This document shows positions 9,302-17,437 of a DNA stretch of 64,000 bases, piece after piece. The stretch covers positions 372,001-436,000 of the forward strand of contig JAYRYZ010000001.1 of assembly GCA_041916775.1 (NCBI GenBank). The letters are read 5' to 3'. This stretch comes from UBA2357 sp041916775 (lineage in GTDB: Bacteria > Pseudomonadota > Gammaproteobacteria > Burkholderiales > Rhodocyclaceae). A program made the translations under genes and the position numbers. Below the pieces are notes generated by a model. It made no database searches and was not told the origin of the DNA. It saw only the letters and a program-made list of their open reading frames with translations. Within the stretch, counting starts at the first letter, position 1. Every line of letters starts with the position of its first letter.

Positions 9302-10843
9302 ATGACTGAACAGCATGGTGTGGATTTCTGGCGCGAGCGCCTCGCCGGCGTGCAGCTTCCGGTGCTGTCCGGACAGGCCGCGCGCGAGGCCATGCTGCTG
9401 CCCACCGCAAGCCTCCAGGATCTCGGCCGTCTGCTGCTTGCGGACGCGCCGCTCGCTCTGGACATGTTGCGCGCCGCTGCACGGGTCACGAACCGCCGCG
9501 ATGATGTGCAGGGCCTGCAGCATGCGCTCGCGGTGCTGGGTGTCGAGCGCGTTCAGGCGATCGCGCGAGTGCGCATGAAGCGGCTCTTCGAGCCGAACAA
9601 CCCCGGTCATGCGGGGGCTGCGCAGGCCGTTGCGGTCGGACGCTTCGCCGGTATGCTCGTCGATGCCTGGGAGGTCAACAGGATTCCCGGCAACAGCGAT
9701 TACCTTCCCTGGGTGATCCATTTGCTCGGATTGGCGCGTGCGAAGTTGCCGCTCGCGGCCCCTGCGCTGTGGCGGGAGATCGAGACGCGGGTCGCGGAGG
9801 GCGAGCACCGCGCGCAAGTGGAGCGCTCGCTTCTCGGGGTCGGCATCGACGTGCTCAATCACGAGCTGCTCCTGCACGGCGGCTTCACCGAAGACGAGGT
9901 GGTGGCCGGCTCATTGCGCGTGGACGGCGCGCGACTCGTTGCGGCCGCGCGCTACGCGTGGGAGGGACCGTTCGCGCCGGAGCTGCCGGCGCCGCTCGCG
10001 CGCTGGCTTCGCGGGCGAAACCTGCGCGCTGCGCTTGCGTACCTGCTCGCCTGGTCGGCCTGGGATGGTTGGTATGGCCGCCGCACCCGGCTGTTGCTGA
10101 AAGCGGTCTCGGCGGCGCTGGGACAGCCGTTGGACAGGGTGGTCACCACGACCCACCAGGTGGCGGTACGTGCGAGCCGTGGCCTGGCATGGTCGGCCGG
10201 AATGCGCTCGCCGGCCGAGTCGCTGTTCTGGCCGCCTTTGCCGCCGCGGCGCTTGCGCCGCCGTCCCGTCGAGACGCCGGCGCCGGCTGCATCGCCCACG
10301 CGCGCTCCGGCAGCGGTGCGTGGGCTGCAGCCGGACATGATGATGGTCGCAGCCTTCATCGGCAATTGCCGCGACGGCCACTATCGCGCATTGCGCGATC
10401 TGGTGGTGGCGACGCGGCAGGTGCTTGCCGATGGCTTGGGCCTCACGCGCTGCATGCTGTTCCTGCACATGGCGCGGTCTCCCGACCTGGTCTGCTACCT
10501 CGCGCATGGCTTCACGCCCCCCGTAGTGGCGCGCGAGTTGCTGATGCCCGTCGATGCGGCCAACCTCGTGACGCGCGTGTTCAACGAATCCGGCTCGCTG
10601 CAAATCGGACCCGGCCGGGTGGATGCGGCCCGCCGCCAACTCCCTCCCTGCCTTCAGGCGTTGGTGCCTGCAGGGGGATTCCTGCTCTCGGGCATGCGCA
10701 TGCAATCGCGTCCGATCGGCGTGCTGTGGGCCGACGGTGGGGCAGACACCGCGCCGGGTGATGCCCAGTACGCGGCCTTCCGCCGGCTCGCTCAGCATTT
10801 CGGATCGGCGTTCGCCCGTTTGGCGGAAGAGCGTCGTGTCTGA
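9302..10843 (+). CDS. HDOD-domain protein with C-terminal GAF-like region
   Basis: The 513-residue protein begins with an HDOD-type helical domain at about 15-210 (LPVLSGQAAREAMLLPTASL, then ITKs-like helices ending in LLLHGGFTEDEVV). HDOD domains are relatives of HD hydrolases that usually lack the metal site and act as signalling modules. After a proline/alanine-rich linker near residues 320-340, the C-terminal 170 residues (MMMVAAFIGNCRDGHYRALR, then CMLFLHMA and IGVLWADGG) look like a GAF-like sensor. Similar proteins occur in Rhodocyclales, but the function here is unknown. The ATG at 9302 is close to a weak GGATG-type site. Confidence 0.72.
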   Translation: MTEQHGVDFWRERLAGVQLPVLSGQAAREAMLLPTASLQDLGRLLLADAPLALDMLRAAARVTNRRDDVQGLQHALAVLGVERVQAIARVRMKRLFEPNNPGHAGAAQAVAVGRFAGMLVDAWEVNRIPGNSDYLPWVIHLLGLARAKLPLAAPALWREIETRVAEGEHRAQVERSLLGVGIDVLNHELLLHGGFTEDEVVAGSLRVDGARLVAAARYAWEGPFAPELPAPLARWLRGRNLRAALAYLLAWSAWDGWYGRRTRLLLKAVSAALGQPLDRVVTTTHQVAVRASRGLAWSAGMRSPAESLFWPPLPPRRLRRRPVETPAPAASPTRAPAAVRGLQPDMMMVAAFIGNCRDGHYRALRDLVVATRQVLADGLGLTRCMLFLHMARSPDLVCYLAHGFTPPVVARELLMPVDAANLVTRVFNESGSLQIGPGRVDAARRQLPPCLQALVPAGGFLLSGMRMQSRPIGVLWADGGADTAPGDAQYAAFRRLAQHFGSAFARLAEERRV

Positions 10844-11009
10844 AGGGAGCAGGGCGGGCGCAGGCTCGACCCGCCGCGAGCGGCACCGTCCAACAACCCG
10901 TTAGAGATGCGTCCTCGCAGTCCCAGCGGCCGACCGATGGGCGGCTATGAGAGGCATGGGTGGAATCCAAGGGGCGAAATTCATCGGAATCCCTATGAAT
11001 CCATCGGAA

Positions 11010-11038
11010 TTGATAATTGACCTTACTCAAGGTATGGT
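11010..11038 (+). promoter_or_regulatory. Candidate promoter with FNR/CRP-like site before the di-iron protein gene
   Basis: TTGATA (11010-11015), 17 bases, then TATGGT (11033-11038) fits a sigma70 promoter. The element TTGACCTTACTCAA (11017-11030) keeps both TTGA and TCAA halves of an FNR/DNR-type box and lies between -35 and -10. This is a repressing position for this promoter, or it may serve another start. The nonamer CATCGGAAT also occurs twice, 20 bp apart (10982 and 11002). These are pattern matches only. Confidence 0.45.
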
Positions 11039-11116
11039 CTGAACGTTTCTGATTTGCTCCGATATTTGTCGTCGGCGACTGGCGGTGGCGAGCAGCGATT
11101 CTGGAGTGTGGGGGCA

Positions 11117-11890
11117 ATGCGCAATGTTGAGTTGTACGGACAGGACGGCCATCGCTTCGTCCTGTTGAACGAGAGTGAGCCGGGAGAGGAGGATGGCATA
11201 CGTTCGAACCAGTACCTCGTCACGCACGAGGCGGTCGGCGTATTGCTCGACCCGGGGGGGTTTGGCGTGATGCCGCAGGTACTGGCCGAGATGCTGCGCT
11301 ATGTGCGGCCGGACCAGATCAGCACCATCATGCTGTCGCATCAGGACCCCGACATCGTCGGGGGCTTGTCCACGTGGCTGGAGCTGACCTCCGCGGAAGT
11401 GTTCGTGTCCAGCATCTGGATGCGCTTTCTGCCGCATTACGGACTGCGCGACATGTCGCGCTTCCGTGGCGTGCCGGACGAAGGCATGCGTTGCGAGATC
11501 GTGCCGGGCTTCGTGCTCGACATCGTGCCGGCGCATTTCCTGCATTCCGAGGGGCAGATCAACGTCTACGATCCGGTGTCGCGCATCCTCTTCAGTGGCG
11601 ACATCGGTGCGGCGATGATGCCGGCGGACCGGGATGAGGCCTTTGTCGACGACTTCTCAAGCCATCTGCCCTTCATCGAGGGCTTCCACCGGCGCTACAT
11701 GGGTTCGAATCGTGCGATCCAGTGCTGGCTCGAGACCATCGCAAACCTGGACATCGAGATGATCGCGCCTCAGCACGGGCCGGTGTACCGCGGCCAGGCG
11801 GTCGGTGATTTCCTGCGCTGGTTGGGTGCGCTCGAGTGCGGCATCGACCTGCTCGAGGCTGGTGGACGCTTCCGCAGAGTGGCGACCTGA
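11117..11890 (+). CDS. Metallo-beta-lactamase-fold di-iron protein of the oxygen-binding (ODP) type
   Basis: The 257-residue protein has the metal ligands of the flavodiiron beta-lactamase fold. They are HQDPD at residues 75-79, HFLHSEG near 137, SGDIG near 161 and PQHGP near 220. It lacks the flavodoxin domain of NO/O2 reductases, so it resembles stand-alone oxygen-binding di-iron proteins (ODP), which act as O2 sensors for chemotaxis or second-messenger enzymes. Its stop overlaps the start of the GGDEF/EAL gene in the pattern TGATG, so the two are translationally coupled and probably partners. The ATG at 11117 has GGAG ten bases upstream. Whether the ligand is O2 or NO is not visible. Confidence 0.83.
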   Translation: MRNVELYGQDGHRFVLLNESEPGEEDGIRSNQYLVTHEAVGVLLDPGGFGVMPQVLAEMLRYVRPDQISTIMLSHQDPDIVGGLSTWLELTSAEVFVSSIWMRFLPHYGLRDMSRFRGVPDEGMRCEIVPGFVLDIVPAHFLHSEGQINVYDPVSRILFSGDIGAAMMPADRDEAFVDDFSSHLPFIEGFHRRYMGSNRAIQCWLETIANLDIEMIAPQHGPVYRGQAVGDFLRWLGALECGIDLLEAGGRFRRVAT

Positions 11891-14064
11891 TGCCACAGCT
11901 CGAAGGACTGACACCCAGGGACGACTCCCATCTCACGACCCATCGTCTTCAGGTCGCGAGCGCCCTCGCAGGGCTCTTCGAGGGACAGACACGGATGCGT
12001 CTGTTCACCGATGCGCTCGGCAAGCTGACGAGCACGATGCAGGCCGACGCGATTGCCCAACTGGAGGTCGCCTATGCGTCCAGCCAGGGCCAGTCGGTCA
12101 GTGACGCGATCGCCGAGGTGCAAGGGCTGTGCACCCGCCTCAACGAGACCTCGCACATGCTGCGGGCGCAGCGCGATGCGCAATGGACGCGCAGCCACGA
12201 CGCCCTGTCCAGCACCATGCGAGACTTCGACGACATCTTCAGCTTGCTGTCGGAGACGCTGGTGGAGCGTGAGTTGCTCGAGCGTCAGAGCAGGGTGCTG
12301 GAGCAGATCATCCTGTCGCATGAGCGCGTGGGCCAGTGGAAGGCCTTCGTTCAGGCGATTCTCAACGATTTTCACGCGATCTTTCCGTTCGACATCTTCT
12401 TCGTCGCCTTCGCCGAGGGCGACGGCCTGATGCTCAACGTCTATTACTTCGGCGAGTGCGACGAGGCGTTCCGGCAGGCGACCCGCGATGAACTCGCGCG
12501 CAGCATGATCGCAAGCCTGGACCTGCCGGCCGATACCCCGCTCGACTACGACGAATTTCACGCGCAGGGTGGGCGGCAGCTGTTCAAGGCGATACCGGAG
12601 CACATGATCACGGTGCGTGTCCCCGAGCATTCCTCGGAGCTCGCAGGACTGCTGGGTGTCACCTACCTCGCCTCCGAGGGGCTCAACCCGCGCGAGGAAA
12701 GTGTCATCCGCTCGATTCTCGCGGTGATGGTGATGGTGGTGGGTTCGAGCAAGGTGCTCTCGCGCACGCTCGCCGAGCTGGAGTACTACTCCATGCACGA
12801 CCCGCTCACCGGCCTGTACAACCGGCGACACTTCAACAACATGCTGGAGTACGAGATCGGGCGTTCGGAGCGTCACGGCCACGAGTTCGCGCTGCTGCTG
12901 CTCGACCTCGACGACTTCAAGGACGTCAATGATTCGTACGGCCACCCGGCTGGCGACGCGGTTCTGGTCCGGATCGCGGAGATCCTGCGCTGCCACCTGC
13001 GCAAGGGCGACCTCGCGACACGCATCGGTGGTGACGAGTTCGTCGTGATGCTGATGGAGACCGGGCACAGCGGCGCCATCGAGGTGGCCGACAAGCTGGG
13101 CAAGGCGCTACGCGCACATGTGTTCGAGGTACCCGGCGACGAGCGCAGCTTCCACATCACCGCATCGATCGGTGTGGTGGTCTATCCGCGCGATGCGCGC
13201 ACCGAGACAGACCTGCTCGCGGGCGTGGATATCGCGATGTATCGCGCCAAGGAGCTTGGCAAGGACGGGGCGTGCACGCTCGAATCGATGCCGGGCCAGT
13301 TGCGCGCCACGCGCGTATCACGCGACTACGCCGAGAGCCTGCGCGTGGCGTTGCGCGAGGAGCGCATCGTGCCGTTCTTCCAGCCCATCGTCGATTGTGT
13401 CAGCGGCGAGATCTTCGCCTGCGAGACCGTTGCGCGGCTGCAGGAGCCGGACGGCCGGACGATCTCGGCGGGGGCGTTCATCGACACGGTCGAGAAGTAC
13501 GGCCTTGCGCGCGATCTCGATCGGCTGATCATCCGCCGCTCGCTCGAGGCGGTGGCGGCGCGCATGCGCGCAGGCGGCTTGCCGATGCGGGTGTTCATCA
13601 ACCTGTCCGCCCAGGAGATCCAGGGGCGCGGTGTGCTCGGCTTTGCCGAGGACGTCTGCAACGAGCTCGGGATCCCCCCCAATCGGGTGGTGTTCGAGAT
13701 CCTGGAACGCGACGCGATCGGGGACATGACCAACATGCGCAAGTTTCTCGCCAAGCTCCGCACCAAGGGCTTCGCGTTTGCGCTGGACGACTTCGGCAGC
13801 GGCTACAACTCCTTTCACTACCTGCGCGAGCTGCACTTCGAGTACGTCAAGATCGACGGTGCCTTCGTGCGCTCCATTGTCGACTCCACCATCGACCGCG
13901 CGCTGGTGCACAACCTGACGCGGCTGTGCAAGGAGATCGGCATACAGGTGGTTGCGGAGTTCGTCGAATCCGCACAGATCCTCGACATGCTGCGCGATGT
14001 GGGCGTCGACTACGTGCAGGGTTACCACGTGGGCTTGCCCCGGCCGTTGCTGCCGGAGGGTTGA
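11890..14064 (+). CDS. GGDEF/EAL protein (c-di-GMP synthesis/breakdown) with GAF-like input region
   Basis: The 724-residue protein has a helical N-terminus, a GAF-like region near residues 150-290, a GGDEF domain with the intact GGDEF motif at 380-384, and a C-terminal EAL domain. In the EAL domain the signature reads ETV (near 512) instead of EAL, but the metal and catalytic sites FINLSAQE, EILERD, DDFGSG (near 634), VKIDG, VVAEFVE and QGYHVG are kept, so phosphodiesterase activity is possible. It has no transmembrane segments. The start overlaps the stop of the di-iron gene (TGATG), which supports control of c-di-GMP by oxygen or NO through that partner. Confidence 0.92.
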   Translation: MPQLEGLTPRDDSHLTTHRLQVASALAGLFEGQTRMRLFTDALGKLTSTMQADAIAQLEVAYASSQGQSVSDAIAEVQGLCTRLNETSHMLRAQRDAQWTRSHDALSSTMRDFDDIFSLLSETLVERELLERQSRVLEQIILSHERVGQWKAFVQAILNDFHAIFPFDIFFVAFAEGDGLMLNVYYFGECDEAFRQATRDELARSMIASLDLPADTPLDYDEFHAQGGRQLFKAIPEHMITVRVPEHSSELAGLLGVTYLASEGLNPREESVIRSILAVMVMVVGSSKVLSRTLAELEYYSMHDPLTGLYNRRHFNNMLEYEIGRSERHGHEFALLLLDLDDFKDVNDSYGHPAGDAVLVRIAEILRCHLRKGDLATRIGGDEFVVMLMETGHSGAIEVADKLGKALRAHVFEVPGDERSFHITASIGVVVYPRDARTETDLLAGVDIAMYRAKELGKDGACTLESMPGQLRATRVSRDYAESLRVALREERIVPFFQPIVDCVSGEIFACETVARLQEPDGRTISAGAFIDTVEKYGLARDLDRLIIRRSLEAVAARMRAGGLPMRVFINLSAQEIQGRGVLGFAEDVCNELGIPPNRVVFEILERDAIGDMTNMRKFLAKLRTKGFAFALDDFGSGYNSFHYLRELHFEYVKIDGAFVRSIVDSTIDRALVHNLTRLCKEIGIQVVAEFVESAQILDMLRDVGVDYVQGYHVGLPRPLLPEG

Positions 14065-14103
14065 GGGGAGGGCGCGCACGGGAAGCGTGCGTGAGTACTC
14101 GAT

Positions 14104-14186
14104 GTTGCACTGCAACGGGGCGTATGACCGTTTCTGTGTGTGCCAAGTCATTCTTTGAATTTCATTGAATGTCATTGAATTCAATG
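14104..14186. promoter_or_regulatory. Palindromes upstream of the nas promoter
   Basis: Two perfect palindromes lie before the sigma54 promoter: GTTGCAcTGCAAC (14104-14116) and CATTGAATTCAATG (14173-14186). The latter is next to another CATTGAAT at 14163-14170. They are well placed for activator or IHF-type binding, as a sigma54 promoter needs. I do not see a clean NtrC consensus, so the binding protein is unknown. Confidence 0.4.
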
Positions 14187-14208
14187 CTTTGTGTTGACCT
14201 TCTGATGC

Positions 14209-14224
14209 TGGCACGGCATCTGCT
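14209..14224 (+). promoter_or_regulatory. Sigma54 promoter of the nitrate assimilation operon
   Basis: TGGCACGGCATCTGCT matches the sigma54 consensus TGGCAC-N5-TTGC at all but one position. The invariant GG (14210-14211) and GC (14222-14223) are exactly 10 bp apart. The predicted start of transcription is about 14235. Sigma54 control is known for nas operons under NtrC, so nitrogen limitation probably governs initiation here. Confidence 0.8.
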
Positions 14225-14247
14225 ATGAGCTCTGCAAGCGTCACTCT

Positions 14248-14263
14248 TGATCAATGGCGATCA
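14248..14263 (+). promoter_or_regulatory. ANTAR target hairpin P1 in the nas leader RNA
   Basis: The stem TGATC/GATCA (14248-14252 and 14259-14263) closes the six-base loop AATGGC. The A at loop position 1 and G at position 4 are the conserved features of RNA hairpins recognised by ANTAR proteins such as NasR. It begins about 13 bases after the predicted transcription start. Confidence 0.78.
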
Positions 14264-14276
14264 TGATGTGACCAAC

Positions 14277-14298
14277 GAATGGACAACGGCGTCCATTC
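14277..14298 (+). promoter_or_regulatory. ANTAR target hairpin P2 (antiterminator) in the nas leader RNA
   Basis: The 8-bp perfect stem GAATGGAC/GTCCATTC (14277-14284 and 14291-14298) closes the six-base loop AACGGC, again with A1 and G4. Its loop and 3' arm are the 5' arm of the terminator at 14285-14344, so the two structures exclude each other. This is the expected design for nitrate-dependent antitermination by the NIT-ANTAR protein at 4685-5911. Confidence 0.82.
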
Positions 14299-14351
14299 CC
14301 GATGTCCCGGCGATCGCGCCTGGACCGAGGGAATGGGCGCCGTTTTGTTTT
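14285..14351 (+). terminator. Leader terminator of the nas operon
   Basis: The 16-base arm 14285-14300 pairs throughout with 14329-14344 (one G-U pair) and is followed by TTTTGTTTT. It lies between the sigma54 promoter and the first nas gene. The default outcome would be termination, relieved when hairpin P2 forms. Confidence 0.85.
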
Positions 14352-14378
14352 GGGCTTGCCTTGCGAGGAGTGATGCAC

Positions 14379-15647
14379 ATGAAAACGATCAACAACCCGA
14401 ATCTGTCGGCAGACGGTGTGGCCAGCCGGCGCGGCTTCCTGCGGGCTTCTGCGGCGCTCGGCGGGGCGGCGCTGGCGCCTGCGTGGATGCAGGGCGCATG
14501 GGCGGCGGGGTCGGATGCGCCGGAGCTGAAGGAGATCAAGGTCGGCTTCATCCCGCTCACCGACTGTGCGTCGGTGGTGATGGCGGCGGTGAAGAAGTTC
14601 GACGAGAAGTACGGCATCAGGATCATCCCGAGCAAGGAAGCGAGCTGGGCGGCGGTGCGCGACAAGCTTGTGAACGGCGAGCTCGATGCGGCGCATGTGC
14701 TCTACGGGCTGGTATATGGGGTGCACCTCGGGGTTGGCGGGCCGCAGACGGCGATGGCCAACCTGATGACGATCAACAACAACGGTCAGGGGATCTCGCT
14801 TTCGATGCAGATGCGCGAGAAGGGGGCGCTGGATGGCACCTCGCTCGGGAAGGTCGTCGCCGCCAGTGCCCCCGGCAGCTACACCTTCGCCCAGACCTTC
14901 CCGACCGGCACCCACGCGATGTGGCTCTACTATTGGCTGGCCGCGCACGACATCAACCCGATGCAGGATGTGAAGGCAATCGTCGTACCGCCGCCGCAGA
15001 TGGTGGCCAACGCGCGTGTCGGCAACATGCATGGATTCTGCGTCGGCGAGCCGTGGAACCAGCGTGCCATCATCGACAAGGTCGGCTTCTCGGTTGCGAC
15101 CAGTCAGGACGTGTGGGCGGATCACCCGGAGAAGATTCTCGGCACCACGGCCGCATGGGTGGACAAGCATCCGAACGCCGCGCGCGCCCTCACCGCCGCA
15201 GTGCTCGACGCTTCCCGCTGGATCGACGCCAGTGATGCCAACCGCAAGGAGACGGCCGCGACCATTGCGGCACGCTCCTACGTGAACACCGAGGTCGGTG
15301 TGATCGAGGGTCGCATCCTCGGGCAGTACGAGGATGGGGTCGGCAAGGCCTGGCAGGACGCCAACAGCATGAAGTTCTTCAACGACGGCAAGGTGAACTT
15401 CCCCTACCTCTCCGACGGCATGTGGTTCCTCACCCAGCATCGCCGCTGGGGTCTGCTCGACAAGGATCCGGATTACCTCGCGGTGGCGCAGGCGATCAAC
15501 CGTATCGACATCTACAGGGCCGCGGCCAGCGCGGTGGGCGTGAGCGTGCCCGAGAGCCCGCTGCGCAGCGCGACGCTGCTGGATGGTGTTGTGTGGGACG
15601 GCAGCAACCCGGCGGCCTACGCGGCCGGTTTCAAGGTGAAGGCCTGA
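14379..15647 (+). CDS. nrtA: Nitrate ABC transporter, substrate-binding protein (NrtA/NasF family)
   Basis: This is the periplasmic binding protein of an ABC importer for nitrate/nitrite. It is 422 residues long with a twin-arginine signal (SRRGFLRASAALGGAALAPA) near residues 15-40, as in other NrtA/CmpA-family proteins. The mature part has the family start ELKEIKVGFIPLTDCASVVM and the conserved central region around ATEFPTGTHAMWLYYWLAAH-like sequence. AGGAG lies eight bases before the ATG at 14379, which is preferred over the ATG two codons earlier. It is the first gene of the operon, just downstream of the antitermination leader. Thiocyanate/cyanate or bicarbonate relatives exist, but the nirBD/nasA neighbours point to nitrate. 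Confidence 0.93.
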   Translation: MKTINNPNLSADGVASRRGFLRASAALGGAALAPAWMQGAWAAGSDAPELKEIKVGFIPLTDCASVVMAAVKKFDEKYGIRIIPSKEASWAAVRDKLVNGELDAAHVLYGLVYGVHLGVGGPQTAMANLMTINNNGQGISLSMQMREKGALDGTSLGKVVAASAPGSYTFAQTFPTGTHAMWLYYWLAAHDINPMQDVKAIVVPPPQMVANARVGNMHGFCVGEPWNQRAIIDKVGFSVATSQDVWADHPEKILGTTAAWVDKHPNAARALTAAVLDASRWIDASDANRKETAATIAARSYVNTEVGVIEGRILGQYEDGVGKAWQDANSMKFFNDGKVNFPYLSDGMWFLTQHRRWGLLDKDPDYLAVAQAINRIDIYRAAASAVGVSVPESPLRSATLLDGVVWDGSNPAAYAAGFKVKA

Positions 15648-15674
15648 TTGGTGGGCCCGACGGAGGACATGGAC

Positions 15675-16622
15675 ATGAGTGCGATCAGTTTGACGGACAC
15701 CGTGGTGGGTAGCGCAAAGGCCGAAGGTGATGGCGCGGCTGCGGCGGCGCGCAGCGCAGCGGCCCGGCGCGGTGAGGCAGAGCCGGTGCGGGCCGCGCCA
15801 GCCGCGCCGGTCGCGGCCGGCGGTGGTTTCGCCACGCGCGTGCTGGCGATGCTGACGGGGTTCGCCAAGGCGCTGATCGCGCCGCTGGCCGGGCTCGCGC
15901 TGCTCGTGGGGCTGTGGCACCTGGCCACGCTCGACGGCGGCGGGATCCCCAGCCCGGCGCGCACCTGGGAGGCAGCGGTGGCCCTGTTTTCAGACCCGTT
16001 CTACCGTGCCGGGCCCAACGACCAGGGCATCGGCTGGAACGTGCTCGCCTCGCTCGAGCGGGTGGGCATCGGCTTCGGTATCGCAGCGCTGGTGGGGATT
16101 CCCGCCGGCTTCGTGCTCGGCCGCTTCGCGCTACTGTCGCGCATGCTGAACCCCATCATCAGCCTGCTGCGCCCGGTGAGCCCGCTCGCCTGGCTGCCGA
16201 TCGGCCTGCTGGTATTCCAGCGTGCCGACCCGGCGGCGATCTGGACGATCTTCATCTGCTCGATCTGGCCGATGATCCTCAACACCGCCCAGGGTGTGTC
16301 GCGCGTGCCGCAGGACTACCTCAACGTCGCGCGGGTGCTGAAGCTCTCCGAATGGAAGATCTTCACCAGGATCCTCTTTCCCGCGGTGCTGCCCTACATG
16401 CTTACCGGCATCCGCCTGTCGATCGGCACCGCCTGGCTGGTGATCGTGGCGGCGGAGATGCTCACCGGCGGCGTCGGCATCGGCTTCTGGGTATGGGACG
16501 AGTGGAACAACCTGAAGGTGGAGCACATCATCATCGCGATCTTCGTGATCGGTGTGGTGGGCCTGATCCTGGAGCAGGCGCTGATGCTGATCGCGCGGCG
16601 CTTCTCCTTCGAAGACCGCTGA
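15675..16622 (+). CDS. nrtB: Nitrate ABC transporter permease (NrtB family)
   Basis: The 315-residue membrane protein forms the channel of the importer. After an Ala-rich, hydrophilic N-terminal extension of about 55 residues it has a first transmembrane helix (LAGLALLVGLWHLATL) and then the binding-protein-dependent permease domain with helices through residue 310. The cytoplasmic EAA-type loop reads YLNVARVLKLSEWKIFTRIL. GGAGG lies eight bases before the ATG at 15675. The gene follows nrtA by 27 bases and precedes the ATPase by 14, clearly one operon. The long N-terminal extension is longer than usual for the family. Confidence 0.92.
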   Translation: MSAISLTDTVVGSAKAEGDGAAAAARSAAARRGEAEPVRAAPAAPVAAGGGFATRVLAMLTGFAKALIAPLAGLALLVGLWHLATLDGGGIPSPARTWEAAVALFSDPFYRAGPNDQGIGWNVLASLERVGIGFGIAALVGIPAGFVLGRFALLSRMLNPIISLLRPVSPLAWLPIGLLVFQRADPAAIWTIFICSIWPMILNTAQGVSRVPQDYLNVARVLKLSEWKIFTRILFPAVLPYMLTGIRLSIGTAWLVIVAAEMLTGGVGIGFWVWDEWNNLKVEHIIIAIFVIGVVGLILEQALMLIARRFSFEDR

Positions 16623-16636
16623 GGAGGCGATCGATC

Positions 16637-17428
16637 ATGAAGAAGATTGTACAGATCGAGGACGTGCAGCAGTCCTTCACCACCCGCCAGGGCAGCTTCA
16701 TCGCGCTGCGCGACATCCATCTCGACATCCACGAGGGCGAGAGCATCGCGCTCATCGGCCACTCGGGCTGCGGCAAGTCGACGCTGCTCAACCTCATCGC
16801 CGGCCTCACCCGCCCCACCCGCGGCGTGATGCTGTGCGACGGCCGCGAGATCGCCGACCCCGGGCCGGAGCGCGCAGTGGTGTTCCAGAACCACTCGCTG
16901 CTGCCGTGGCTGACCTGCTTCGGCAATGTGTACCTCGCGGTCGAGCGGGTGTTCGGCGCCACCGAAGGCAAGGCGCAGCTGAAGGAGCGCACCCGCGCCG
17001 CGCTTGCGCTGGTGGGGCTCGGCCACGCCGAGCACAAGCACCCGCACGAGATCTCCGGAGGCATGAAGCAGCGCGTCGGCATCGCCCGCGCGCTGTCGAT
17101 GCAGCCACGCATCCTGCTGATGGACGAGCCCTTCGGCGCGCTCGACGCGCTCACCCGCGCCAACCTGCAGGACGAGCTGATGAAGATTCTCGCCGCGACC
17201 AAGGCGACGATGGTGATGGTCACCCACGATGTGGACGAGGCGGTGCTGCTCTCCGACCGCGTAGTGATGCTTACCAACGGCCCGGCCGCGACCATCGGCG
17301 AGATCCTCGCGGTGGATCTTCCGCGCCCGCGCGAGCGCCTGGCCCTCGCCCATGACCCGCACTTCGCCGAGTGCCGTGCGGCCCTCATGGAATTCCTCTA
17401 CCAGAAGCAGCTACGCGTCGCCGCCTAG
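16637..17428 (+). CDS. nrtC: Nitrate ABC transporter ATP-binding protein (NrtD/NasD family)
   Basis: This is the ATPase that powers nitrate uptake. The 263-residue protein has Walker A GHSGCGKST (near 41-49), the Q-loop VVFQNHSLLPW, the signature ISGGMKQRVGIARALSM, Walker B ILLMDEPFGALD and the switch histidine in MVTHDVDEAV. It lacks the extra NrtA-like domain of cyanobacterial NrtC, so it is a single-domain ATPase as in Klebsiella NasD. GAGGAGG precedes the ATG at 16637. The symbol is provisional because naming differs between organisms. Confidence 0.93.
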   Translation: MKKIVQIEDVQQSFTTRQGSFIALRDIHLDIHEGESIALIGHSGCGKSTLLNLIAGLTRPTRGVMLCDGREIADPGPERAVVFQNHSLLPWLTCFGNVYLAVERVFGATEGKAQLKERTRAALALVGLGHAEHKHPHEISGGMKQRVGIARALSMQPRILLMDEPFGALDALTRANLQDELMKILAATKATMVMVTHDVDEAVLLSDRVVMLTNGPAATIGEILAVDLPRPRERLALAHDPHFAECRAALMEFLYQKQLRVAA

Positions 17429-17437
17429 GAGCCCGCC

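Noticed and set aside
14204..14220. Hairpin GATGC/GCATC as a first ANTAR target
   Set aside because: It overlaps the sigma54 promoter and lies upstream of the predicted start, so it is not in the RNA. The loop also lacks the A1/G4 pattern.
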